From UBA1275 sp002323515 (GTDB taxonomy: Bacteria; Bacteroidota; Rhodothermia; Balneolales; Balneolaceae), in the NCBI GenBank assembly GCA_964007875.1, contig CAXGAH010000002.1, positions 62,001 through 126,000 of the forward strand: a stretch of 64,000 nt of DNA. The letters are read 5' to 3'. The stretch's first letter is position 1; each line of letters begins with the position of its first letter. A program made the translations under genes and the position numbers. Positions 54,401 through 63,093 of this stretch are shown piece by piece. Under the pieces are notes generated by a model that saw only the letters and a program-made list of their open reading frames with translations, was not told where the DNA came from and ran no database searches.

Positions 54401-55512
54401 TGAATGTCTTAGCAGTTGAGCCATATTACAGTGGATCCCATCGCGCTTTTCTTAAAGGTCTTGCTAGGCATTCCGCTCATGAAATCATCCCTGTCAAACT
54501 TAATTATAAAGGCTGGAAATGGCGTATGCATGGGGATTCCGTGACTCTTGCTGAAATGACGAAGAATATCCCTGATAACATTGACCTGTTGCTTAGCAGT
54601 AGCATGATGAATCTGCCGGCTTTTATTGCGCTAACGAATCCTCGGTTTGCGCACACCCCGAAGATTATGTACATGCATGATAATCAGTTCACCCGACCCA
54701 TTCCCAATGGTGAACAGCGAGATATGACCTATTGCTATATTAACTATCTGAGTATGTTGGTGGCCGACAAACTGATATTTTCGTCACAATTTCATTTAGA
54801 AGATTTATTGCAGGCTCTCCCGGGTTTTCTAGATCATTTTCCAGGCGATAAACATTACGTAACGGTAGATGAAATACGGGCTAAAAGTGTGGTTTTGTAT
54901 CCTGGTTTAGATCTAAGCTATTTTAATAATCATCCAGATACCCGTGCATCGAATGCGCGCCCAGTTATAGTTTGGAATCAGCGTTGGCAGTTTGACCGTA
55001 ACCCTGCCATGTTTTTTAGGGTGCTAAACAGATTGAATGATATAGATATCGCTTTTGATCTTATTTTAGCTGGAGATAGTAAGCATGATAAACCAGAGGA
55101 ATTCACAAGAGCTTGGCAACGATTTGGTGATCAAATTCGCCATTTTGGTTATGTGGATGATAAAGAGAGTTACAGTAAGTTACTTCACTCTGGTGATATT
55201 GTAGTTTCTACGGCGAGCTATGAATTTTTCTGCGTGTCCATTATGGAGGCTATTTATTGCGGATGCCATCCATTGGTTCCCTCAATATTGCATTATCCGG
55301 AGCTCATACCTGAGAGTTTAAAAAACCCATTGTTACATTCAAAAGTATTGTATGAAGATGAAGACGAGTTATTCTATTTGCTAAAAAATTTATTAACTAA
55401 TAAATCCAAAGCATTACCTAAGAATAGCTTACAATCAATTAATAAGCATTTAGATTGGAGGGTTAGATCTCTTGAATTTGATGCTCTATTCGAAGAAGTA
55501 GTAAACAGTTAG
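54400..55512 (+). CDS. DUF3524/GTDC1-family glycosyltransferase, tRNA-queuosine mannosyltransferase-like
   Basis: A 370-residue GT-B enzyme. The N-terminal DUF3524 domain is unmistakable: VEPYYSGSHRAFLKGL, KGWKWRMHGDSVTLAEM, MYMHDNQFTRPIP and SQFHLEDLLQALPGF. The C-terminal domain shows VWNQRWQFDRNPAMFFRVL, HFGYVDDKESYSKLLHSGDIVVSTASYEFFC and EAIYCGCHPLVP, the nucleotide-sugar site. The human homologue GTDC1/QTMAN mannosylates queuosine at tRNA-Asp position 34. QueG in the same window shows that queuosine is made, so a bacterial mannosyl-Q or related modification is plausible. The gene overlaps mutL by one base and has no signal peptide. Confidence 0.88.
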   Translation: MNVLAVEPYYSGSHRAFLKGLARHSAHEIIPVKLNYKGWKWRMHGDSVTLAEMTKNIPDNIDLLLSSSMMNLPAFIALTNPRFAHTPKIMYMHDNQFTRPIPNGEQRDMTYCYINYLSMLVADKLIFSSQFHLEDLLQALPGFLDHFPGDKHYVTVDEIRAKSVVLYPGLDLSYFNNHPDTRASNARPVIVWNQRWQFDRNPAMFFRVLNRLNDIDIAFDLILAGDSKHDKPEEFTRAWQRFGDQIRHFGYVDDKESYSKLLHSGDIVVSTASYEFFCVSIMEAIYCGCHPLVPSILHYPELIPESLKNPLLHSKVLYEDEDELFYLLKNLLTNKSKALPKNSLQSINKHLDWRVRSLEFDALFEEVVNS

Positions 55513-55516
55513 ACTA

Positions 55517-57046
55517 CTAAAATGGTGTTTCATCGTCCGATGGCATTGAACTATTTGGAAGCATGGCATCTCCAGGATTGGGAGCAGAAAAATTACCCGA
55601 GGATGAAAGAAGGTTATCCTCCAGTGGAACACCAATAAAATCACCTTTGGTATCATTAACGGTTAAATTTTCAAATCGGGCGTAGTCTCTCACAAAATAA
55701 AGCATCTTTGATCCTATTGGGCCGTTCCTCTGCTTACCAATGATAACCTCTGCCATACCAGCGGTAGATTGCCCTTCATTTGTGGTTGTTATGCCATAAT
55801 ATTCCGGGCGATACAAAAACATTACCACATCAGCATCTTGTTCAATGGAGCCAGACTCCCTAAGATCACTTAATTGGGGTCTTTTGTCACCACCTCGCTG
55901 CTCAACTGCTCGTGAGAGCTGAGAGAGTGCGATAACGGGAACATCAAGTTCTTTAGCCAATGATTTTAACCCTCTTGAAATAGAGGCAATTTCCTGCTCA
56001 CGATTTCCATTTTCTCTACTAGATCCCTGCATGAGTTGTAGATAATCTATTATGATTAACCCAATATCATGTTCTGACTTTAATCTACGCGATTTGGTTC
56101 TAAGTTCCATTAGCGTTATGGCAGGGGTATCATCAATAAAAATTTGAGAGGCAAATAGTCTACCTGCCGCTTCAATTAGATCTTTAAAGTGTTCATCATT
56201 CAGCGTACCCTTTCTAGCTTCATCAGCTCTTACACGCGCTTCCATCGTTAACAGACGTTGAACCAGAGATTGATTAGACATCTCAAGGGAAAATATAGCC
56301 ACATTCGTTTTCAGACTCTCATCAGGGTGCATGGCTGCATTTCGAGCAGCTGTCAGTACAAAAGCCGTTTTACCCATTGAGGGTCGACCAGCAATGATGA
56401 CTAGATCGCCTTTCTGCCAACCCGCTGTCAATTGATCTACCTGTAACCCAGAAGGCACACCGGTTATACCATACTTTTTGCCTCTCATATCTTCTAAGTA
56501 GGAAAGTGTATCTTTTAACACGTCTGCTACAGGCTTCGCACTACTTTTACTTTTCTGATTAGCTAAATCGAAAATTCTTTGCTCAGCATCGTCTAAGACA
56601 TCATACGCATCTGAACTGGAGTCATAGGATTCAGTGATAACCTCAGTGCAGTTTTTAATTAGGTTTCGTTTAATTGCTTTTTCAGTGATAATTTGTGCGT
56701 GATACTCAATATTAGCCGATGAACTGACCATCCTTGTGAGGTCCGAGAGATAGGAAGGACCTCCAACTGCATCGAGCAGATTTTGGTCTTTTAGTTCGTT
56801 TTCGACCGTCAATAAATCTAATGGATTATCCCTTTCATAGAGTCGTGAAAGTGTTTGAAAGATATGTTGATGCGAATGCTGATAGAAATCTTCCATTTTC
56901 AGCATTTGAAGAGCTATTGTAGCAGCTCCATGTTCTATTAGCATGGCGCCAAGTACTGCTTGCTCTATTTCTACCGCTTGGGGTGGGACACGTCCCTGTA
57001 AGTTTTCTTTGCTGTTCTCCACGTAAAATTTTTTCCGTTGAACCAA
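55517..57046 (-). CDS. dnaB: Replicative DNA helicase DnaB
   Basis: A 509-residue DnaB-family helicase: N-terminal helical domain (VPPQAVEIEQAVLGAML, LDAVGGPSYLSDL), then the RecA-like motor with Walker A GRPSMGKT (220-227), Walker B-type LIIIDYLQLM, QLSRAVEQR and the arginine-finger region DLRESGSIEQDADVVMFLYR. No intein interrupts the motor. The start is TTG at 57046; a GTG at 57022 is possible. It follows a UDG-like protein on the same strand after 42 bases. Confidence 0.96.
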   Translation of the reverse strand: MVQRKKFYVENSKENLQGRVPPQAVEIEQAVLGAMLIEHGAATIALQMLKMEDFYQHSHQHIFQTLSRLYERDNPLDLLTVENELKDQNLLDAVGGPSYLSDLTRMVSSSANIEYHAQIITEKAIKRNLIKNCTEVITESYDSSSDAYDVLDDAEQRIFDLANQKSKSSAKPVADVLKDTLSYLEDMRGKKYGITGVPSGLQVDQLTAGWQKGDLVIIAGRPSMGKTAFVLTAARNAAMHPDESLKTNVAIFSLEMSNQSLVQRLLTMEARVRADEARKGTLNDEHFKDLIEAAGRLFASQIFIDDTPAITLMELRTKSRRLKSEHDIGLIIIDYLQLMQGSSRENGNREQEIASISRGLKSLAKELDVPVIALSQLSRAVEQRGGDKRPQLSDLRESGSIEQDADVVMFLYRPEYYGITTTNEGQSTAGMAEVIIGKQRNGPIGSKMLYFVRDYARFENLTVNDTKGDFIGVPLEDNLLSSSGNFSAPNPGDAMLPNSSMPSDDETPF

Positions 57047-57088
57047 TTCAATTAGTTGTTCATAATGTAATGAAAGTTTCGAGTAACT

Positions 57089-57805
57089 TTAAAAATTGGA
57101 TGGAATTTTTTGGACGTGTTCCCAAGTTTCGCGTTTAAGTGATTTGTTTTGCAACAAAGCATTAATGCTGTGTGTTATTAGACAATTAATGCGCTCTATT
57201 TCAAATAATTCGCCCATTTTTGCAGTGCATTGCATAGATTCATCTTGAAAAGTAGAACTATTCAATATGGGGGCTGACGTTTCATCAAATACTAGTATAA
57301 AGCTAGGTCTCATATGCCTAATGGCATCTAGTAAACTTGCAGTGATCTTTGATGGTAACTCTTCATTGGATAATTTATCCAAGTTAACAGCGGTAGATTT
57401 GACTCGTTCATCAGGTACATCCAAGGCGTGCATGTGTCTTTTTTTATGATCCAAGCCTACAGCTTTTAACAAACTTTTAATGAGTAAACCAGCTTCTGAG
57501 TCCTCTGTTTCACTGCTTTTAGCTATATGATAGGCATCTTGTTTGGTAACTACGATGAGTAGATCGATCTTCTCAGTAATTGGGTTTGTATTTCCCTTTT
57601 TTGATACGATATGATCAGTAGGGCTTTGTGTGTTTACTACATGATCCGTAGGTGTATCATTGGTAGTTGGATCTTGAGCGAGTGAGTTATTTTCTTCTAA
57701 CTCCTTTATATGTCTTTGTAGCCTTGCTATCGGAATTGGAGCTAGATAGCTGTCTTGTTCGTCTAAAAATCGAGCTATTTCTTTTTCAAGTATCTCACTA
57801 TTCAT
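57089..57805 (-). CDS. Degenerate family-4 uracil-DNA-glycosylase-like protein
   Basis: A 238-residue protein that I align by eye with family-4 UDGs. It has the N-terminal helical start, a strand LLIVVTK where active enzymes have the GEAPG motif, then the AGLLIKSLLKAVGL helix, MRPSFILVF in place of PKVIVALG, and THSINALLQNKSLKRETWEHV (His212, Arg225), close to the classical HPxxLLRNPxxKRxxWxD. The catalytic GEAPG is lost, and only two of the expected four iron-sulphur cysteines remain. A Thr/Asp-rich linker of about 35 residues follows the first helix. It is probably a non-catalytic DNA-binding or structural protein. It starts within the mtaB end (overlap eight) and precedes dnaB. Confidence 0.72.
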   Translation of the reverse strand: MNSEILEKEIARFLDEQDSYLAPIPIARLQRHIKELEENNSLAQDPTTNDTPTDHVVNTQSPTDHIVSKKGNTNPITEKIDLLIVVTKQDAYHIAKSSETEDSEAGLLIKSLLKAVGLDHKKRHMHALDVPDERVKSTAVNLDKLSNEELPSKITASLLDAIRHMRPSFILVFDETSAPILNSSTFQDESMQCTAKMGELFEIERINCLITHSINALLQNKSLKRETWEHVQKIPSNF

Positions 57806-59138
57806 TAACCAGAGACTCCATTACCTTAAGTTCGTGCATAATTTCATGTTTAATTTCTTCTTCGTAATGACTAAGGGTAGTATAATTCTTCAATGGTATA
57901 GAAACCAAACTGTTTTCTAATGATGGGTGATAGGGGACTCCTACTCGTATATAATTATCCGTCCATCCCATTAGTAACCCATCTTTCGAGTTCGTTTCAA
58001 ATAAAACAGGGCGTGTAGTCTGCTTAAACCGCTTGTTAAATGTATGGCGTTTTTTTTCAGATAAAAGGCGATATATAGCCGTCCTTCGTTTTCGCTCAGT
58101 CTTAGGTACCATAGGTGAAAGTTTCAATGCATGGGTATCTGGTCGTTCTGAGTAGGTGAAAACATGTAAGTAGCTTACGTCAAGATCGTTTAAGAAATGG
58201 ACTGATTCTTCAAACAACTTCGTAGTCTCACCAGGGTGACCGGTAATTATATCTACCCCGATACAAGCATCGGGAATATGCGATCGAATATACTCAACTC
58301 TGCTGCGGTATAAATGGGAATCGTACCTACGCTTCATTAGTCTAAGTACAGTATCCGAACCAGATTGTAAAGGCATGTGAAAATGAGGCTGAAGAGTATT
58401 AGATGAGGCTACTAAATCGATGATTTCAGTATGCAACAAATTGGGCTCAATAGAGGAAATACGAAGTCTATTCAATCCCTCAATTTTGTGAAGTTCGGTC
58501 AGTAGATCTAGAAAAGAGTCTTCTCGGCCATAACCAAAATCGCCTGTATTAACCCCAGTTAGAATGATTTCTTTAAATCCGTCCTTGATCAAACGTTTGG
58601 CGTGGAGAATTACTGACTCAATAGAAGGGCTTCGGCTTATTCCTCGAGCAAGTGGTATGGTACAAAACGAGCATTTATAGTTGCACCCATCTTGTACCTT
58701 CAAAAATGCTCTAGTTCGATCATCAGAGGAAAAAGCATGATGAAATTCAGCTGCCTCGTTTACATCTTTTCGATGAATAATGGTTTTCTCTTGTTTAACA
58801 AAATCATCGAACAAATGAAGCAATTCAAATTTTTCCGTCGCCCCTAATACCACATCAACCCCTTCAATAGACGCAATTTCCTCTGGTTTTAGTTGGGCAT
58901 AACAACCAACTATCGCTACAAAAGCATCAGGATTGGTTCTTCTAGCGCGACGAACTGTTTTTCTACAGGTGCTGTTCGCATCTAATGTTACCGAACAGGT
59001 GTTAATTATGTATATATCTGCCGGCTCTTGAAACTTTTTTTCGATATACCCTGCTTCAAGAAAATCTCTTCTCATCGAAGAGGTTTCTGAAAAATTAAGT
59101 TTACACCCCAGGGTTTCAAATGCTACGGTTTTCAACAT
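57798..59138 (-). CDS. mtaB: tRNA t6A37 methylthiotransferase MtaB
   Basis: A 446-residue radical-SAM enzyme with two 4Fe-4S clusters: Cys12 (GCKLN), Cys48 (NTCSV) and Cys79 (GCYAQ) for the sulphur-donating cluster; Cys152, Cys156, Cys159 in GCNYKCSFCTIP for the SAM cluster. It converts t6A37 to ms2t6A in tRNA for ANN codons. The C-terminal TRAM domain is short. It overlaps the UDG-like gene by eight bases and starts from a divergent region shared with the Tat-exported protein. Confidence 0.95.
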   Translation of the reverse strand: MLKTVAFETLGCKLNFSETSSMRRDFLEAGYIEKKFQEPADIYIINTCSVTLDANSTCRKTVRRARRTNPDAFVAIVGCYAQLKPEEIASIEGVDVVLGATEKFELLHLFDDFVKQEKTIIHRKDVNEAAEFHHAFSSDDRTRAFLKVQDGCNYKCSFCTIPLARGISRSPSIESVILHAKRLIKDGFKEIILTGVNTGDFGYGREDSFLDLLTELHKIEGLNRLRISSIEPNLLHTEIIDLVASSNTLQPHFHMPLQSGSDTVLRLMKRRYDSHLYRSRVEYIRSHIPDACIGVDIITGHPGETTKLFEESVHFLNDLDVSYLHVFTYSERPDTHALKLSPMVPKTERKRRTAIYRLLSEKKRHTFNKRFKQTTRPVLFETNSKDGLLMGWTDNYIRVGVPYHPSLENSLVSIPLKNYTTLSHYEEEIKHEIMHELKVMESLVNE

Positions 59139-59295
59139 AGCATTAAGATAAAAATAATATTTACGAGCTGCTATGATAGGCTACCTAGAGTCACATCAAA
59201 GCCTCAGTTCTGTTCAAAAGTCAGAAAATTAATTGTACAAAAGAGAAATATCCCGCACTTTACTTTATATTATTAATTTACACACTTTGAAATTT

Positions 59296-60192
59296 ATGAA
59301 TCAAAACAACACAAACAGCAGACGACTTTTCTTAAAACAACTTGGGGTTGTCGGAGTGGGTTTGGTTGGCTTACCTTATCTGACAACGGGATGTAACTCT
59401 CAGAGTAAATCTACTAAAAAGGCTTCAATGCCCATAAACAATCTGGCCAAGGACATTGGAGTGCAAATATACTCAGTGAGAAATGAACTCAACCAAGATC
59501 TTGAAGGAACCATATCGGCAATTGCAAATCTGGGATATTCATGTATTGAAGCCTACGGTCTAGGTCTTGATGGAAAATTCTTTGGACAGTATTCCCCTGA
59601 GGATTTCAATGCTATAGTGACCGATACAGGAATGTACATCGCTTCGGTACACACAGGATATTTTACTCATGAGCAAGCTGATATCATTATCAGTGCTGCC
59701 TTAGCAATGAATACCAAACATATTGTGATACCTTATTTAGATGAAGAGATGAGAGGAGATTACGAGGCCGTTGCTGAAAATCTAAATAAAGTTGGTGAAC
59801 TAAGTACAACTGCTGGGTTACGTTTTGGTTATCATAATCATGATTTTGAGTTCTTATTAACCTCGGATGACAGAGTTCCGATGGAAATACTGATAAACGA
59901 AACCGATGTAGACAAAGTATCCTTTCAGGCTGATTTGTATTGGATTCGCAAGGCAGGTGTTGATCCCTTAGAATTTGTTCAAAAATACCCTGGACGTTTT
60001 ATGTCCTATCACGTGAAGGATGCGAATAGCAATTTAGATCAAACAACGGTAGGTGAGGGTATCATCCCCTTTCTTGAAATTTTTGCATTAAATGAGATAT
60101 CTGGAGTTGATTATCTATTTGTAGAAGATGAACGTACAGAAACGCCTTTCCAAAATATCGGATCTGGTTTAAGCTATCTCAATACTCTGTAA
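59296..60192 (+). CDS. Tat-exported sugar phosphate isomerase/epimerase-like protein
   Basis: A 298-residue protein that I start at the ATG at 59296, because SRRLFLK and the following LGVVGVGLVGLPYLTTGC form a clear twin-arginine lipoprotein signal; an upstream TTG at 59233 would bury it. The rest is a xylose-isomerase-like TIM barrel (VQIYSVRNELNQDLEGTISA, GYHNHDFEF, MSYHVKDAN, VDYLFVEDE) with metal-binding Glu and His. Such exported enzymes occur widely in Bacteroidota and act on an unknown sugar derivative. TatA is in the window. Confidence 0.9.
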   Translation: MNQNNTNSRRLFLKQLGVVGVGLVGLPYLTTGCNSQSKSTKKASMPINNLAKDIGVQIYSVRNELNQDLEGTISAIANLGYSCIEAYGLGLDGKFFGQYSPEDFNAIVTDTGMYIASVHTGYFTHEQADIIISAALAMNTKHIVIPYLDEEMRGDYEAVAENLNKVGELSTTAGLRFGYHNHDFEFLLTSDDRVPMEILINETDVDKVSFQADLYWIRKAGVDPLEFVQKYPGRFMSYHVKDANSNLDQTTVGEGIIPFLEIFALNEISGVDYLFVEDERTETPFQNIGSGLSYLNTL

Positions 60193-60194
60193 AA

Positions 60195-60890
60195 TTGGAA
60201 GAGTTAACACGATTACAAGAAGAAATCACCTATCTATCACAATTTATTAATGAAGACCGTCTAAGTAGGATCGATGAAGTACTTGGTTCTAGAACTAGGC
60301 ATATAACCTTGGTTCTAGAAGATTTACACAAAGCCCACAATGCCAATGCTGTTTTACGTAGTTGTGATGGATTTGGTGTTCAAGATGTGCACATCATTGA
60401 AAATAAAAATCAGTTTGAGTCTATTTCAACCACCTCGCTTGGGAGTCATAAATGGGTGACTTTGCATAAGTATTCTACTCATGAATCTAATGTATTGCAG
60501 TGTTTTAAAACATTAAAAAGTAATAACTACACTATATTAGCTACCTCTCCACACCATGGGAATACTCATATTTCAGAAGTAGATGTAGGTCAGAAAACTG
60601 CGTTGGTCTTCGGAACCGAATTAGATGGGGTAAGTGCCGAGGTACTGCAGTTGGCAGATGGCCTTGTAAGTATCCCTATGTTCGGCTTTGTAGAGAGTTA
60701 TAATTTGTCGGTTAGTGCCGCAATCTGCTTGCACAGTTTACGAACAAAGCTTATACATTTACCCAAAAGTGAATGGCAGTTAAGCCAGCAGGAATGCTTA
60801 GAATTGAGAATAGACTGGATGATAAAATCCATTCAGCATGGTAAACGAATTTGGCAAAGATATATTAAGCAAAAACAAAGCCAGGCTTAA
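60195..60890 (+). CDS. trmH: TrmH-family tRNA 2'-O-methyltransferase
   Basis: A 231-residue SPOUT enzyme with the knot motifs: RSCDGFGVQDVHII, ALVFGTELDGVS and VSIPMFGFVESYNLSVSAAI, and a helical C-terminal extension (WMIKSIQHGKRIWQRYIKQ) that resembles the TrmH C-domain. TrmH makes Gm18 in tRNA. The start is TTG two bases after the isomerase stop. A 77-base gap separates it from the convergent pseudogene. Confidence 0.9.
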   Translation: MEELTRLQEEITYLSQFINEDRLSRIDEVLGSRTRHITLVLEDLHKAHNANAVLRSCDGFGVQDVHIIENKNQFESISTTSLGSHKWVTLHKYSTHESNVLQCFKTLKSNNYTILATSPHHGNTHISEVDVGQKTALVFGTELDGVSAEVLQLADGLVSIPMFGFVESYNLSVSAAICLHSLRTKLIHLPKSEWQLSQQECLELRIDWMIKSIQHGKRIWQRYIKQKQSQA

Positions 60891-60967
60891 GTGCTCTAAT
60901 CATAAATATTATCATCTCAAATTACAGAGTAGCTAGAGTAGGGAATAAGAGTCTTGCACCAAAAAGT

Positions 60968-62044
60968 TTAGCGGGCTAAGCGTACTTCAGTATCCGCAAC
61001 ACCAAATGCATATGCTGCCATGGTCGCTACACATTCGTTGAAATCCTCATGATTTAGCTTGTCAAAGGTATCTGCAGCTGAATGATGATACCAGAAATAT
61101 TTCTCTGCATCTACGTTTAGTCCCATGCCTGGTACGCCTTTGTTCATGAGCGGGCCTATATCGGCACCACCTCCACCTTTTCTAAGTCCTGCGGCATCTA
61201 TCTCAACAAGTTGCTGAGAAATTTCACTTAATTTATCATAGGCTTGTTCTTTGCCGGAAAATCCAAAACCAACAGGATCAAATACACCAGCATCTGACTC
61301 CATGGCTAAAAGATGATTTTGGATAGATAGCTTTTCTTTTTCAGCCCACTCTCCATAGTGATTGGCCCCACGTAAACTATTTTCCTCATTGGTCTAGAGA
61401 ACCACTCTAACGATTCTTTTTGGGAGAGCACCTGATTCAATAATGAGTCTAACTGCTTCCCATGCCGCTACACAACTACCACCATCATCCATTGAAGCTT
61501 GACCAACATCCCATGAATCAGTATGTCCACCGAGTACGATTAATTCATCGGGAAAATCTGAACCTTTGATTTCAGCTATAACTATGTGAGATCGCATCCT
61601 CAAATTGCTCTGCTTCCATATATAGACTAATCTCTATGCTTTCATCGCGATGTAGGAATCGTTAGATGAGTAAGGCATCTTCTACAGTAATAGCGGCATG
61701 CGGAATTTTGGGATTCCATCTTCATAGTACATCACCCCAGTATGAGGTGTTTGCATTGAAAAAGATGCAACAGACGCTATTATACTTGCTATTGCTTGCT
61801 CTAATTCTTCTGACCCACTCAATCGATGACCATAGTAATCACTTAAGTGAGCTAGTCGATCAAAGTCAAGCGTTGATGAAAGTGCACGTTGAATAAGTAA
61901 TGAGTTTGCTTGTTTCGTGCTTGAGCTTAAATATACAGATGAATCGTTGGTTTGTGCTAGACTAGAAGAGCTCAGGGAAAACAGTAAACAAATTAAGGGA
62001 ACTATATTACGGACTATAAAGAAAGAAGCGGCGCTTATTGTCAT
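60968..62044 (-). pseudogene. Decayed M28-family carboxypeptidase Q-like gene
   Basis: Pieces of a secreted M28 peptidase lie in order on the minus strand: a signal and N-terminus to SGSEELEQ; SFSMQTPHTGVMYYEDGIPK; then, in another frame, IPHAAITVEDALLI and ESIEISLYMEAEQFEDAISH; then VIAEIKGSDFPDELIVLGGHTDSWDV and the metal-site MESDAGVFDPVG region to VRLAR. About 100 codons are missing between the first two. One A is lost near 61705, an in-frame CAA-type codon became TAA near 61665, the frame returns near 61590, and TGG became TAG at 61394. The start overlaps the upstream M23 stop as TAATG. The gene is clearly dead. Confidence 0.9.
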
Positions 62045-63015
62045 TAGTATGACTTGTCATTTGATTCAGCGATTTGCTTGAATAAGAGGTACTCTTCTGG
62101 TGAAATATCTGCAAATAGGTATAACAGTGGATCGACGGGTTTGTCGTTAAAGTGAACCTCATAGTGAAGGTGTGGACCTTCAGTTAGACCAGTATTACCT
62201 GTTTTTGCAATAACTTGGCCTCTTTTAACTTTCACTCCAACTTTTATATTTTCTTCATAAACACTTAAATGCGCGTACAGCGTTTTATAGCCAAACCCGT
62301 GATCAATAATCAAGGTCCGCCCAAAGGTGCCGTATCGTTTCGCAAGAATGACTTCACCGTCTCCTGTAGCGTAGACATCTGATCCAATATCAGCCCTGAA
62401 ATCCAATCCATCATGAGGGCGAACGTATCCAAGAACAGGATGTTGCCTCATCCCAAACCCACTTAATAAAACGCCACTGCCTGGTTTAATAGCAGGGATA
62501 TTCTTTAAAGCTACTTTATTTTCGTTGTATTGAGCTTTTATTTCTTCTAGACTAAGGTCTTGAATATTTACCCGTCGTTCAAGTTCATCTATTTTTTGAC
62601 TGGTCCACGATAATATTTCGAAAGCATTTTCGCTGTATATTTCATATTCCTCGTATAAATTTGATCCTCCAACACCGAGTAAAGCTTCTTCGTCCATGGC
62701 CTTATCTAAGCCCAATATGGAACGGTATATTTCGGCATCACGTTGGCTCAACTCTTGAAGCTGTTGATCTAAGCTTGTTAAAGACTGCTTGGTTTCCTCT
62801 AATCTTTCAAGAAGAATTTTATTTTCTGTGCTGAGAGCTAATTCGGATGGGGTACCTACAAAATTACTCAAAACAATCATCCCGATACTTGCCAGCGTAA
62901 TTCCTGTCAAAATCCAAACAGATAGATTATATACCACTTGTTGATAGATATTATATTCTATCGGTATAAACTCACATGTTTCTTTATCGTAGAAATAATG
63001 GTTATGGATGTGCAT
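62044..63015 (-). CDS. M23-family (LytM) metallopeptidase, membrane-anchored
   Basis: A 323-residue protein with a short cytosolic N-terminus, one membrane span (about 28-52), a coiled coil (about 60-115) and a C-terminal LytM domain: HPVLGYVRPHDGLDFRA carries the His/Asp zinc ligands and GPHLHYEVH the rest. The domain is complete, so it should cut peptidoglycan cross-links, unlike degenerate EnvC-type copies. The overall layout fits MepM-like or division-associated endopeptidases. It lies 78 bases after hprK and overlaps the CPQ pseudogene by three bases. Confidence 0.92.
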   Translation of the reverse strand: MHIHNHYFYDKETCEFIPIEYNIYQQVVYNLSVWILTGITLASIGMIVLSNFVGTPSELALSTENKILLERLEETKQSLTSLDQQLQELSQRDAEIYRSILGLDKAMDEEALLGVGGSNLYEEYEIYSENAFEILSWTSQKIDELERRVNIQDLSLEEIKAQYNENKVALKNIPAIKPGSGVLLSGFGMRQHPVLGYVRPHDGLDFRADIGSDVYATGDGEVILAKRYGTFGRTLIIDHGFGYKTLYAHLSVYEENIKVGVKVKRGQVIAKTGNTGLTEGPHLHYEVHFNDKPVDPLLYLFADISPEEYLLFKQIAESNDKSY

Positions 63016-63093
63016 ATAAAGCTATTTTTTGAAGTAAATTAGGGATATTCGCTTAGATATCCAACGATAAGTGGCTCGTAAATGTTCTTAATA

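Noticed and set aside
59233..59295. Upstream TTG start of the Tat-exported isomerase
   Set aside because: It places 21 odd residues before the twin-arginine signal.
63043..63062. GGATAT/ATATCC hairpin after hprK
   Set aside because: Short stem without a following U-tract.
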